Below are positions 49,901-57,921 of a stretch of 64,000 nt of DNA, one piece after another. The stretch is from assembly GCA_026936325.1 (NCBI GenBank), contig JAPTHN010000003.1, positions 60,911,192 through 60,975,191 on the forward strand. Reading direction: 5' to 3'. Source of the stretch: Platynereis dumerilii. Taxonomy: Eukaryota > Annelida > Polychaeta > Phyllodocida > Nereididae. Each line of letters starts with the position of its first letter. The first letter of the stretch is position 1. Made by a program: the position numbers and the translations under genes. The notes under the pieces are model-generated. The model was not told the origin of the DNA. It was given only the letters and a program-made list of their open reading frames with translations, and made no database searches.

Positions 49901-52900
49901 TGGGCTTTCAAACAAGCCATCAACCAAAGCTCAAAGTGACCTAGGAGCTGAGCAACAAGGCAAAATGTCATGGTGTCGGACGTACTCAGAGAAATGACAC
50001 TTTTCTGACTTAATGGCTAGTTTCTCAAAACTCTGTGATGTATATGGAGAACAATCAATCTAATTACCTCTATTGTCAAGGGAACTCTTTCAGGCATCAG
50101 CCATTCTAATTTCCATGGCAATATTGTAGTTTGTCATAAAGCTGTAGCCATTTCTATTCGGTGTCGGACGTACATATTTTCGGTGTCGGACGTAAGTGTG
50201 TGAATTGGAAGCGTAAAGGATGCCTGCAGTGCAGGAATTATTAAAAATTTCACAAATTTTCATCTTTTATATAAAGTAGAGTTCCTTTACAATAATTAGG
50301 AACCATAAAGTGGCTTCATCATAATATATTTGAGCCAAATGTGGTGTCTCGAACATGCAAGTTATTTTCACCATTTTTACCATCAAGTTTACAGTAATTT
50401 CAGCACAGAAATATCCAAAAAATCTCAAGTTACACCAACGATTGTCACTGTAATTGCACATATTTTTTTTAATATATGTTGAGGGAATACTTGACAAATG
50501 CAATTGTGAAGGAATTGGCATAAATATGTAAACAAATAAAGAAAATCTGCCATTTTCAGACAATTTTTGTATATGCTTTTTGGAACTATCACAGCTTAAA
50601 ATACTAGGTTTAAGCTACTAGATGTAATTTTATCTTTAGTTTTCTATGAGTATAATGTCTGCCTCAGCTTGTGTCGCTATTTCATGCCAATTACATGTGA
50701 TGGAAGCAAGCGATGAATTGCCTTTCACATAATTTCATGGCCTAAAACAGAGTTGAAAATGACCAAATTTCAAGGATACCATCTATTTCCTGTTTTGTGA
50801 CCTATACCATTTTAAGGTTCACCCAAACAGACTGGCCTAAGGTGTTCTGATGAGACCAAGCCTGTGTACCAACATTTGTATCATTTCCTTTGTTCCAGAT
50901 GCACTTTCATATTTTGGTGTCGGACGTACATTGCCTTTTTGGTGTCGGACGTACACACTTTAAGTGCTCTCCCTGGCAATAGTATCAGGTTTAAATGGTT
51001 CAAGTGGCCACCATGCTGTTCATGGGCATAAATGTGGTTTGTATCAGAAGTTTAATGAAGTTAACATCAGTAACTTGTCAGCAGGAAAATTATTTAGTAA
51101 TTTTGGTGTCGGACGTACACTGAGAATCTTATTAGGTCAAATGTCACTGTCTGACAGAATGAACAAGAATTGATGCAAGATTTTTTAAAGCAAAATTAAA
51201 GTGTACTCCCATAGGCAGCAACTGACATCAAAATGAAACCAACTAACCAATTTCTCTACTATCAGTGACATCTTAATATTAATGTGCTAAAAAATATAAT
51301 AATTGCAGTCACCAAAGATAGCATTACTTAAATGCAAATATCTCAAAGACCAAATGAGATAATCAATTGATTTTTTCTGTTCCAGAAAATACACTTATTT
51401 TGGCACATTATAACTCCCATGGCACATAATTATGTCAATTTCGAAATTTTGACCGATTGGTTGATGACTTTACGGAATTGCCCTTTTGTAATCAAAAATG
51501 CGGAAAAAAAGTTCTGCCATATTTTCATCAAAATTAAGGTTTTGTATTGGTTTTGATGGTTCTATGCAACAAGATGGCTGGATTTCCATTGAAAAAAAGG
51601 TTAAATTAGTATTCACATGTATATATTTTCTGATAAAACTTTTTTTTCAAAAATTCAAACCTTGCCTACTTTATTGAGTGGCAATTTGGTTATAAACCAA
51701 CAAATCTCTTGTGTTCTTGTTGTTTTATGAATCTTTAACAAAGACTTAAAAAGGCACGATCAGAGATTTTTCGGCCGATAAAAAACCAATTCAACAGACA
51801 GTGTCGAACACCTACCTGTCAGTTGCATTGCATCCGTGTCCTACCAGGCAAAACGCTTTACTGAGATATTGAATGGCAAATGGTGACACTGCTATGTTGA
51901 TCCAGGACCTCAGAATGTTACCAGGAAAGGCACTCAATATCAAGTTGTAGTCAGCCGAGGATAATCTGCCAGTAGATTTGTCATTTCAGTGTTTTCAAAT
52001 TCAGAGAGATAATCGCATCAAATTAGTTTCTTTAAAAAAAAAAGCTATTGCAAAAAATATTTTTCAAACTGAAAAGAAGTGAGGCATCACGTAGAATGGG
52101 TAAACTGAAAACACATTTATTGGTAAAAGAGAGCCACTTACCTCACAAAAAGAGTTTTATCTTCATCATTTGTTAAGTTAGTAATCAATAATGTTGCGAC
52201 AATAAACACAGTGCATCAGTTCTGATATCCCTTGGTATACTTAAAGCACATTTAGACTTTTAAAAAAGGATGACTCTGAATCACATAATTCTCGGATTGT
52301 GTACACTCAAAAAAATTTCAGACAAAATTGGTTTTTTAGATTCAAAATGGTTTTTTGAAAAACCAAATTTCAATGCAAAAAACCAACATGGATTTTTTTA
52401 ATGATTGGCTGAGTTTAAAAGTGACCTATTTTCTGTACAGGTGAATTTAGTAGGCTTTGTCAGATCATGCCACCTTTGAATAAACAAGACACAAGTAAAG
52501 CAATTCTATATATCCATGTTGGCTTGGGCCTCTACACTGTAAATTTTGAAATTCTGAGTTAGCTCAAATGATTGAGTGAGATGGTTGCGCAATTTGTTTG
52601 AGCCATGATAGCTTGTTGTTTTGAGTTATGATAATCTTTATGTTGTTATAACTTACAAACAACAAGCTATCTTGGCTCAAAGGAATTGTGCAACCATCTC
52701 ACTCAATCAGTTAAGCCAAATCAAAATTCAAATTTTACAGTGTATAGTAAAAGACTAAAAAGAGAATTAATAGAACTCACCGTGATCTCAGCTCTTTCAT
52801 GACATATTGGACCAACTGCTGTCTGTTCGCCAGTACGCTTGAGATAAGATGAGGGTCAGTTATATTGCTGGTATCCAAGTATGTTAAGGCTGAAAAACAA

Positions 52901-55900
52901 TTTCATCTTAATTTATATATATTGTAGTGAGGTTCTGGACTCGGCCAATCCGTCAAGTTCATGCAAATGGGGGGGGGGTTGCCTCTAAATAGCCCACACC
53001 GGTGCTGATGGGGCGTAAAACATTAACTCACTCACTCACTCATGCAAATGGGGTTTCAGGGGCGGATCCAGACATTTGAGAAGGGGGGGGGGTTTAGAGT
53101 TCAGTGATGGGAGTGCTCTAGGATGCAAAGCCCGAAGGGAGGAAGCATAAGTGACGGGTGGTGGGGGGGGGGAGCGCTGGGCGGTCAAGGCCCCCAGAAG
53201 CCAGCAGATTTTACATGCTCTCAGATAAATTTAGCTGATTAGTCCAACAGACCTATTTTGGTGTTTCATCAGAAACTGATCTTCTGTTACTATAACTTAC
53301 CAACTGCCAACTTCGTCAGCAGCAGGCATCACCAACTTTTCAATTTTTTAAAAATATTACATGAGAAGAAAGATTGGTTAAAGTATTGAAGAGATAATAT
53401 GGTCAAGTAATGGGACAGTATCATGGAATTTACAGTCCATTTTATCTTAACCTAAAGATGGGTCCATAATAATTTGGTCATTATCATTAGGAATGTAGGA
53501 TCAATAACAAATTATTGTTGTGAAAGTTCATTGTTCACCCATTAAATCCCTGTTTTGGGCATCAATGTTGACTGGACCTGTAGGTATTATAATTATTTCT
53601 AAACAGATTAAAAATAATGACTGAACCAAAATGGCTTTTAAAAAATCGCTAACAAAGCATTAATTTGTCATATTCCATGCAAAATACCACTCAGTGTAGA
53701 ACAGTCCTCCCTATATTGAACTCTCCTATTTGGACTCCTATTACACCACTCCTGCTGCTGGGAGACTTGTCATTTAATTAAATATTTCAAATGAACATGT
53801 AACTTTTGTCTCAAAATCTCATTTAATATCAAAAATTGATAATAAATATATTTATATCTGGGTGAGGACTATGTTGATGTCGAGGGAAGTGTTTCAAATG
53901 GTATTGTATTTCACATTTAGTCAGTTTGCCTTGCTTAATATATATGTCTTTATATATTTTTTCAATTATGGATTATCTTGTGCTGACAGCAAACATACCT
54001 TGTTATTTAGTCAGTTTGCCTTGGTGAATATATATATATAGTTTTTCAGTTATTGATTTTTAGTGCTAACAACAAGAATACCTTGATTTCCGAGCGATTG
54101 CAGGAATGCCTCAGCATCACGGATAAGAGGATCAATACCACTTGCTATGTTCGCCACAATAGTTTCTGCAAAAAAAAAAACAAAAAAAAACAATGCTTAT
54201 TACAACCAGGAAATTTGATATGCAAAAAGAGTGAACTGCTGCACTGTGAAAATGGCACTTTGTGTGTCATCATGCTGATGATATATCATGATCATACCGA
54301 ATACTTTCAATGTTAATTTGACTTAAGTAGACTAATCCAGCATGTTGGTGACAGGCAAACGAAAGGATTATGTATCTGATTTTTACTCTAATCAAATGGC
54401 CTTCTCTTGATCATGACTAATCAAACAGCCTCTATGTTTCCCATTTTGAATGCAGAGAAGACGACACTTCGTCTGCTATCATGAGTCACAAAGTGCCATT
54501 GTCACAGTGCAGCATTCCACTTTTTTTGCATATCAAATTTCCTGGCTGTAAAGTCATGAAGATGTGAATATAATACAGAAACACTGACTCATGATCAGAA
54601 CATATTTCAATTTTTAAGAACTTTAGTACAGAAGGTAAAAAAAACAACATCTTGAAAAAATGATATTGCGGAAGACACAAAAAGTTTCAGTATGGAAGAT
54701 GAAAAAAGACAAAATTATTCAATGGAAGATTTAAAAAAATGTATGTGAGATAAGGAAAGAAAAATATAGCATGGAAGATAAAAATTAAAAAAGACAACAT
54801 TTAGACAAAAATTATAGTATGGATGATAAAATAATATACTGTGGACATAAAAAAATTGAATGAAAGATAAAAAAAAAAATTTTGACAAAAATCCGAATAT
54901 TAAGTATAAAAACTTATAGTCTGGAAGGTAAAAAAAGGCAAAATTTTAACAAAATTATAACATGGAAGATTGAAAATAATAGTGTGGAATGTGGAAGATA
55001 AGGACAAATCGTGGCATGGAAGATCAAAAAATATTTTATGTAAAGGAAGAATTCTCTAATTTTACAGAAATGTCACTTACGTAGGTGGAGAGGAATTCCA
55101 GTAAAGTTTAGGACTGCAAACAACAATAACAAATATTGAAAATGGACATTGTAAACTCTTTTTAACACAAAAGGTGCTAGATGAATAATGAAGTTCTTAC
55201 AGCCAAAAAATAGGTTCTAAACTTTTTTTTTTAAACATGTTTGTTAAGAGTGTAAGTTAGATTTGTGCCATGAAGAAGAATTACCAATATATTTATATAT
55301 TGTCTTGGAATTTATGGATAACCTGATTTTTAAGCAATGGAGATGTAGTTTTACTATAATTTACAAAAATTGCATCTAATCTATTTACAGCCAAACACTT
55401 TGATATAGAATTGGAGTGGACTGTGGCACTGTGAAAATGGCACTTCATGTGTCATCATGCTGATGATTTGTCATGATCAAACCCATCACTTTCAATGTTA
55501 ATTTGATTGAAGGAGACTTATCCCACTTGTTGGTGACAGCCAAACGAAAGGATTATGCATCTGATGTTCTCTCTAAAATCCGTTATGAGAAGTCAAATGG
55601 CTTTCTCTTGATCATGACTAATCAAACAGCCTCTATGTTTCCCATGTTGAAAGTAGAGAAGATGACACTTCAACGGCCATCATGAGTCACGAAGTGCCAT
55701 TTTCTCAGTGCCACAGTCCACTCTAATTCTATATCAAAGTGTTTGGCTGTAATGCCGTGTGTAATGGTTAGGAAATAAATTCATTCTAAAATATATTTAA
55801 CGATAATTGTTCAAATTCTTGAAATATATAGAAGTGTGTGATGAAGTTATTGACTTCCATGGAAATGGATCAACCAGTGAGTTAAAAAAAAAACTCCATG

Positions 55901-57682
55901 CCTTTTTGGTATGGTGTGGAGATAATTAAGATTTGCCAATGTTAAAAATCAATAATAGATTTTTAGAAATTTATCTGAAATTGTTTGCTGTAGTAATTCC
56001 TCTATCCCCAGCTCGATCCTTTATAGTATCAATTTGTACATTGATCATTGCAAAAAATTTGGGTGCGAAATCGTAGGGGACAGCGGGGCACCATGAGCCG
56101 CTTTTCTCATTTTAAGCTCGAGAGCCTAAACTTTTAATGGTAAATAGCTGGCTGCTTAATATAATCATAGTAAGACCTCTTGCCTACAATATTTAGTGTT
56201 GTTACATCATATTCTTAAGTTTTAAATAGTCCAAACATCGTCTTTAAAAAAACTTGTCAAGCCGCTCATCGTGCCCTGACCCTGGGTCTCCATGAGCCAC
56301 TGCATCGGGTGGGGGGGGGGGCTGTTTACAAGCATGTGTTATCCTTCTCATTCAACTGCAAAGAACTGATACCTCATAAACCAGATGATTTACTTGAAAT
56401 TTCCCCTTGGCACATATCACAATTTGGATCAGATGGATTTTGCATATTTTTCTATGAAAATAGCACAAATGTGTCCAAAATAACTGCTGATGTCTTGCAC
56501 TGTAGTTCTCGACTTACAACAGTAGAGTTTGTGCTACAATTCAGCTGTTTTAAAATTGCATGAGTAACTTTATTGACACTGGCTAATGGTGCCCCATTTC
56601 CAAGTGGCTCATTGTGCCCCATTTGTGAATTGCATCTATTAGTCCACATCACCATTTTCCAGTTTATCATAGTATCAATGTTATTACATCAACCTGGCAC
56701 ATGCCTTACCTTCTCTAAGAAGACAACATTTTATGAAGATGCCGGAAATAGTTAACGTACCAGAAGAAAAAGTTCCACTGCTTAATATTTTACTTTTCAC
56801 TGGTCAAAAGTACTTTTTTCAATTCTTTGTCCAGGATGGTACTACATTGAAAAGAAAGATTATGATTGCTGCCCTAGCTAATTCTACACCAATAAAGGAA
56901 TATATGGTCACGCTGTTTGTTTTGTTAGGGCCTTGGCTCATGGTGCTCGGTGGCTCATGGTGCCCGTGGCTCATGGTGGCCCGCTCTCCTCTACACTTTT
57001 TTGCAATAATATTGAAAATCTGTGCACCAATTGTGGAAATATTTGCAATAATCATGAAAATTTCTGTGATAATTATGAAAAATGTGCGAAAATCGCCAAA
57101 CAAATATAAGCAAATTGCCGGAATATGAGAAATCTGAACTCGTACGTTTCTTCTAAAATAGGCCTAATATCACTTGCAATTATTGTGCAAATATTCCTGC
57201 AATAATCTTAATAATGTACACTGTAATTGCAGGAATTTCCACAATAGTTGTAGAAATGTTTACAATAATTGTAGATTCAAAAATTGCAGAAACTTCTGAA
57301 AAATAGATCTATGATTATGATTGTTGTACATGTTTCTTAGATAATTGCACACATTTTTGAATAATTTTAGAATTTCTAAGATTATCTCAGAAAATTTCTA
57401 TTATTTATTGCAGAAAAAGATTTTTGCAAACACTATTATACAATTGATACCATAGGAGCTTCATAAAACAACAATAACATCACCTGGTATTGGTATTTGT
57501 GGTATTGGTATTGCTGGTATGTCTGGTATTGGTATTGGTGGTATTGGTATTGGTGGTATTGGTATTTGTGGTATATTAGGTATTTGTACTGGTGGTATTG
57601 GTGGTAATTGTGGTAGGCCTAATTGTGCTGAACTTTCAATAACTCCAGTCAAGGCAATTGCCAGGAAGAAAAGGAACTTCAT
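24191..57682 (-). CDS. Secreted animal haem peroxidase with Pro-Ile-rich N-terminus (19 coding exons, 785 aa)
   Basis: Coding exons (minus): 57682-57484, 55113-55081, 54165-54082, 52889-52781, 51965-51816, 46592-46492, 37791-37621, 37258-37097, 33229-33125, 32539-32432, 31658-31531, 30566-30443, 29980-29841, 29276-29154, 28673-28577, 28382-28274, 26419-26250, 25825-25702 and 24311-24191 (TAA). All phases join and total 786 codons. Residues 1-19 are a signal peptide (MKFLFFLAIALTGVIESSA); 20-66 are Pro/Ile repeats (IPIPPIPIPPIPIP). The domain starts YRSFDGTCNN (193). FGQFLDHD gives haem-ester Asp266, distal His267 and calcium Asp268; TSYLDLS (346-352) is the calcium loop; GDVRVNE gives Arg411 and Glu414; FRMGHS gives proximal His514; ALNIQRGRDHGIP follows. 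So it should be an active H2O2-using oxidase, secreted or matrix-bound. Introns after 29154 and 26250 have GC donors (gcaagt). The last junction (25702 to 24311) restores the usual C-terminal Cys and Trp. Confidence 0.95.
24580..25395 (+). repeat. Dispersed repeat family R1, copy 2
   Basis: Runs from ATATGTAAATGGCACAGGCA through a GATA microsatellite (24836-24860) and TCAGCTAAATGGTAAAAAGG to GATGTTGAGACCATCAC..GTGCTCAGTTCGC. In the last intron of the peroxidase. A short third relative is at 28,690-28,850. Confidence 0.6.
26420..28273. other. Peroxidase intron, mostly unremarkable
   Basis: AT-rich intron sequence. It holds a degraded piece of the TTTCACCAACAT element at 27,820-27,905 and a tiny CAGTGG...CCACTG block at 28,188-28,246. 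I see no other gene. Confidence 0.4.
28690..28850 (+). repeat. Dispersed repeat family R1, fragment
   Basis: ATATGTAGATGGCACAGCCA then TGAAATTCGCTC, as at the start of the copy at 24,580. Confidence 0.5.
28915..29070. repeat. GAGGCC-rich repeat, related to 59,140-59,360
   Basis: Contains CGAGACCGAGCCAAGGCCGA, AAAATATGGCC and CCGGCCTCGAGATCTCCAAC. The inverted relative at 59,140-59,360 has the same order of blocks plus an expanded 15-bp repeat. Confidence 0.55.
30270..30345 (-). repeat. tRNA-like SINE head fragment
   Basis: Minus strand has GGGGTTCGAATCCAGC, a polymerase III B-box, preceded by CCAATCGGTGGGTC. There is no acceptor stem, so it is not a tRNA gene. A relative with CCAATCGATGGGTC is at 34,500-34,600. 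Confidence 0.5.
30690..31260. repeat. Foldback repeat relative of 10,092-10,408, split by a MITE
   Basis: GTAAACAAATACTCCTT..TTGTTTAC..GCATTGCAGG stops at about 30,773 and resumes after 31,077 with TTAATTACGGAAAACA and ATAGAATTGACGGACTTACT. Confidence 0.5.
30774..31077. mobile_element. MITE family G1, copy 1 (AGCTCTTTGC ends)
   Basis: About 300 bp, with ends AGCTCTTTGCGAATTGG and inverted AGCTTTTAGTGGATTAGCGG. The body (GCAAACTGGCTTTGCCACAT, CATAACTGACACAAACAAA) matches 61,265-61,575 closely. Confidence 0.65.
31294..31482. mobile_element. Palindromic MITE family P1, copy 2
   Basis: 189 bp, TA on both sides (31292-31293, 31483-31484), CACTCTAAAAAATTTCAGAC ends. In a peroxidase intron, 49 bp before the exon at 31531 on the map. 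Confidence 0.85.
33305..33612 (-). repeat. tRNA-derived SINE
   Basis: Minus strand: a tRNA-like head with the B-box GGGTTCAAATCTCACC (near 33,560), a body, then TAGCCCATTAAGGTGCTACA and a (CAAA)n tail at about 33,310. The same 3' region with an ACTC tail is at 53,000-53,042 and, inverted, at 61,738-61,800. Confidence 0.6.
34500..34600 (-). repeat. tRNA-like SINE head fragment
   Basis: Minus strand CCAATCGATGGGTCCAAGG then GGTTTGATCCCAACTC (B-box-like). Confidence 0.45.
34601..37096. other. Peroxidase intron with a 570-bp inverted-repeat element
   Basis: Bases 35981-36003 (TATTATTATCGTTTTCATAG plus CTA) recur exactly inverted at 36528-36550. AACTGTGATGTCA occurs at about 36040 and 36411. No coding exon was found; E9 and E10 of the peroxidase join in phase without one. 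Confidence 0.5.
39386..39405 (+). promoter_or_regulatory. TATA box of Harbinger 2 transposase
   Basis: TTATAAAAAGGGACACAGAG, about 85 nt before the ATG. Confidence 0.6.
39473..40747 (+). CDS. Harbinger 2 DDE transposase (HARBI1-like, 424 aa, intact)
   Basis: A cut-and-paste transposase of the DDE_Tnp_4 type. N-terminus MMNEEEIIVVAGAAAVAIGA, then a basic RRRRARRQKRWWIRNWLLQ block, then a helix-turn-helix-like region (YYNYTRMPPAIFAEILEAVG ... YKSLAYAFRVAPNTICNFIP). Catalytic regions: GALDGKHVAIRCP (first Asp), YYIVGDEAFPLKTWLLKP (second Asp), RARRVVENAFGLLSNRFRC (Glu). It ends NSPAGSVPWQLEKI, nearly as in Harbinger 1 (NSPAGSVPWQMDRI). Single exon. A histone-like stem-loop starts 29 nt after TGA. 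Amino-acid identity with the Harbinger 1 transposase is clearly high by eye but nowhere near complete. Confidence 0.96.
   Translation: MMNEEEIIVVAGAAAVAIGAVYLRQRRRRARRQKRWWIRNWLLQREQHGHFHQLLPELQVRDVSGYYNYTRMPPAIFAEILEAVGPLIAKQDTNMRRALEPGLKLAITLRYMATGNSYKSLAYAFRVAPNTICNFIPEVCLAIVHAFERQLALPTQPERWKEIAKAFETKWNLPNCIGALDGKHVAIRCPKAAGSLFYNYKGFHSIVLMALVDANYKFIYVQAGCQGSASDGGVFRDTVLRQLLDEEDLGLPPPEPLPGTEDNPFPYYIVGDEAFPLKTWLLKPVPRRNLDIASRVYNYRISRARRVVENAFGLLSNRFRCFLTTMPQRPTRVTYITMAACVLHNILRDRVGVHHARDNEVMDREDPQTHDVTEGVWRGDRQLHDLGEPLRHGNASRDAKAARDYLRDWVNSPAGSVPWQLEKI
40777..40817 (+). terminator. Histone-type 3' stem-loop, Harbinger 2 transposase
   Basis: GGTCCT-TTTA-AGGGCC at 40777-40792 (one G-U wobble pair), then ACCA, then CCAATTGAGCTGG (40804-40816), the weakest downstream element of the four. 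Confidence 0.55.
40880..41262. repeat. Composite TATC microsatellite with conserved ~80-bp spacers (Harbinger 2)
   Basis: ATCT arrays separated by two near-identical spacers (CCAAGTCCAATCCCTGCAAA ... GAGCATTGTGTTCCATCTAT) at 40937-41018 and 41089-41170, the same spacer as in Harbinger 1. Confidence 0.9.
41296..41445. repeat. Four copies of imperfect palindrome GCACTTGTACTAGTGC
   Basis: Copies near 41297, 41340, 41381 and 41428, with 14 of 16 bases symmetric. Between the 3' ends of the two convergent genes. Confidence 0.8.
41663..41702 (-). terminator. Histone-type 3' stem-loop and downstream element, Harbinger 2 MADF gene
   Basis: Minus strand GGCCCT-TTTA-AGGGCC (41702-41687), then ACCA, then CCCAAAAGGGCAGG (41676-41663). 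It starts 34 nt after the stop. Confidence 0.65.
41737..43629 (-). CDS. Harbinger 2 MADF/Myb-like DNA-binding protein (630 aa, intact)
   Basis: Intronless partner gene of the Harbinger 2 transposase. N-terminus MGPKRRKGTVVTRAP, Thr/Pro-rich, then SETIFEG. Residues about 118-150 are KPADKPAKPAAK repeats and 165-190 are PKKQT repeats. Residues about 245-335 are MADF-like (MGITAEQEDDLINWYKEHPV ... IFNWRKTVRTHFSRLVRPEA), a fold that binds DNA. Then CKMCP, a helical segment (EYWRMKCQDLYHVGVHAS), a His/Pro/Gln-rich tail, GPSFGQ and the end LLSPRK. In place of poly-Gln it has HHQHH runs. Presumed role: DNA binding and nuclear import of the transposase; that role is known from other Harbinger families, not shown here. 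Confidence 0.9.
   Translation of the reverse strand: MGPKRRKGTVVTRAPTKLSTRSTLHTPGSTPVTTPATTPAATPLHEPSDAAVTAFFTTAMADLSLPGLYTSTTAGSQTKTTTSTTKATVVSETIFEGRPEDSTDEDSSVELFETDEGDKPADKPAKPAAKPADKPAKPAAKPAAKPADKPAAKSSTGLPEPTAKSTPKKQTPKKQTPKKQTPKKQTPKKTAESQPVLALDRVAIHEDTFEEEEDSADDTPAAAEAKSKGKKGKGKAPKPNIRNNMGITAEQEDDLINWYKEHPVLYMKGTRGYKGNEKLLLDSEKAKELGPKYTSQDIFNWRKTVRTHFSRLVRPEASGAARKEKLTERDEYILNNCRFLKDSIVHKPGKELSAISQLSANRPASDSDDESYNPEDSLPASYDMPDLPPEQPAQDSQQSQVFPGAPKPGAAAKGTKRKAPGDEAMHSAMHVIAGSMQAMSSAKKILKGSGCKMCPDHQELTPDQEYWRMKCQDLYHVGVHASPEIRRAMVRTIAEAALYWDDEASRHSRQHQEHTFQPPHPPQRLQMPPPPHPPPSSTYVPSHHQHHPQASSSHHYQQHQPREGGSSRQTPSYTPMQPSHSTMTLMMDAQDSPEKYGYPPGPSFGQPAAHHQHQPSPSPSWTSGLLSPRK
43758..43778 (-). 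promoter_or_regulatory. TATA box of Harbinger 2 MADF gene
   Basis: Minus strand GCATATATATAGAGGAGG, then TAGAGCACCATACC, matching the Harbinger 1 promoter. Confidence 0.6.
44443..45255. mobile_element. Harbinger 2-family MITE
   Basis: TGGCTAGTTCTCACGGAGAC at the left; the right end is a diverged inverse TGCCTAGATCACACGAG. TTA at 44440-44442 and 45256-45258. No gene. Contains GGGCGAAGTTAGAGACAG three times in tandem (44712-44775), looser GGGCGAAGAAAGAG units at 44938-44980, and a 24-bp palindrome also found in Harbinger 2. Confidence 0.85.
45690..46491. other. Peroxidase intron remainder
   Basis: AT-rich intron between stack 2 and the exon at 46492. I see no repeat or gene in it. Confidence 0.4.
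46593..48199. other. Peroxidase intron, no feature recognised
   Basis: AT-rich sequence with only short chance open frames and no repeat that I can pair elsewhere in the window. Confidence 0.4.
48200..49635. mobile_element. Non-autonomous element, TTTCACCAACAT ends (copy 2)
   Basis: Left GGGCCGATTTCACCAACATA; the right end is the inverse of GGGCCCGTTTTCACCAACAT. Terminal arms match 8676-9600; the interior differs and contains its own G/C-rich insert near 48,840-49,020. Confidence 0.7.
49792..51483. mobile_element. DNA element with seven internal GGTGTCGGACGTAC motifs
   Basis: GGGCAATTCCGTAAAGTC at 49792 and inverted at 51466-51483; TTTT on both sides may be a 4-bp duplication. GTCGGACGTA(C) occurs at 49807, 49975, 50163, 50185, 50919, 50944 and 51108, all on the same strand, in an otherwise AT-rich, CpG-poor body. 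No coding sequence. In a peroxidase intron. Confidence 0.75.
52304..52399. mobile_element. Palindromic MITE family P1, half element
   Basis: Starts CACTCAAAAAAATTTCAGAC after TA and ends at CATGGATTTTTTT, the centre of the palindrome. The second arm is absent. Confidence 0.75.
52535..52742. mobile_element. Palindromic MITE (CACTGTAAAATTTGA-type ends, TA duplication)
   Basis: 208 bp between TA dinucleotides (52533-52534, 52743-52744). Arms carry GAGTGAGATGGTTGC and AACAAGCTATC. 38 bp from the exon ending at 52781. Confidence 0.75.
53000..53042 (+). repeat. SINE 3' end with (ACTC)n tail
   Basis: GGTGCTGATGGGGCGTAAAA then CATTAACTCACTCACTC. The same end is inverted at 61,738-61,800. Confidence 0.5.
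53055..53200. mobile_element. G-rich element remnant (CAGGGGCGGATCCAG end)
   Basis: Has the hAT-MITE-like start CAGGGGCGGATCCAGA and poly-G runs. The right end is not certain. Confidence 0.35.
54203..54548. mobile_element. MITE family M1, copy 1 (CAACCAGGAAATTTGATATG ends)
   Basis: Ends invert onto each other through GAAATTTGATATGC and GCACTGTGAAAATGGCACTT; TA on both sides. It lies 37 bp beyond the peroxidase exon at 54082-54165. Confidence 0.75.
54590..55055. repeat. Degenerate ~45-60-bp tandem repeat
   Basis: Repeats of TATGGAAGAT followed by A-rich AAAAAAGACAAAATTTTGAC. About ten units, strongly diverged. Ends just before exon 55081-55113. Confidence 0.55.
55388..55749. mobile_element. 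MITE family M1, copy 2 (CAGCCAAACACTTTGATATA ends)
   Basis: Same interior as 54203-54548 (GCACTGTGAAAATGGCACTT, CATGATCA, GCCAAACGAAAGGATTATG) but different outer ~20 bp; TA flanks. Confidence 0.75.
56073..56994. mobile_element. DNA element with about eight GGCTCATGGTGCCC motifs
   Basis: Ends GTAGGGGACAGCGGGGCACC and inverted GTAGAGGAGAGCGGGCCACC. Inside, GGCTCATGGTGCCC or its complement appears near 56090, 56265, 56290, 56582, 56606, 56935, 56952 and 56968. No coding sequence. In a peroxidase intron. Confidence 0.65.
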
Positions 57683-57764
57683 CCTGTCAGGTGTCCTGTA
57701 AAGGAAAATCCAATATAGAATGACACTTTCAGGAATGTTGGTTCCACATTTGTATGAGCTTCCA

Positions 57765-57880
57765 TTTAATTAGATAGATAGATAAATAGATAGATGGATA
57801 GATAGATAGGTAGGTAGGTAGATAGGTAGGTGGGTAGATAGGTAGGTAGGTAGATAGGTAGGTAGATAGACAGATGAAAC

Positions 57881-57915
<35 letters not shown>

Positions 57916-57921
57916 CGACCG
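57765..57921. repeat. GATA/GGTA microsatellite
   Basis: Mixed GATA and GGTA tetranucleotides in the first intron of the peroxidase gene. Confidence 0.95.

Noticed and set aside
49807-51118. CRISPR-like array of GGTGTCGGACGTAC
   Set aside because: Spacing is irregular (18-730 bp), the host is an animal, and the motif is also in the terminal repeat of a DNA element.
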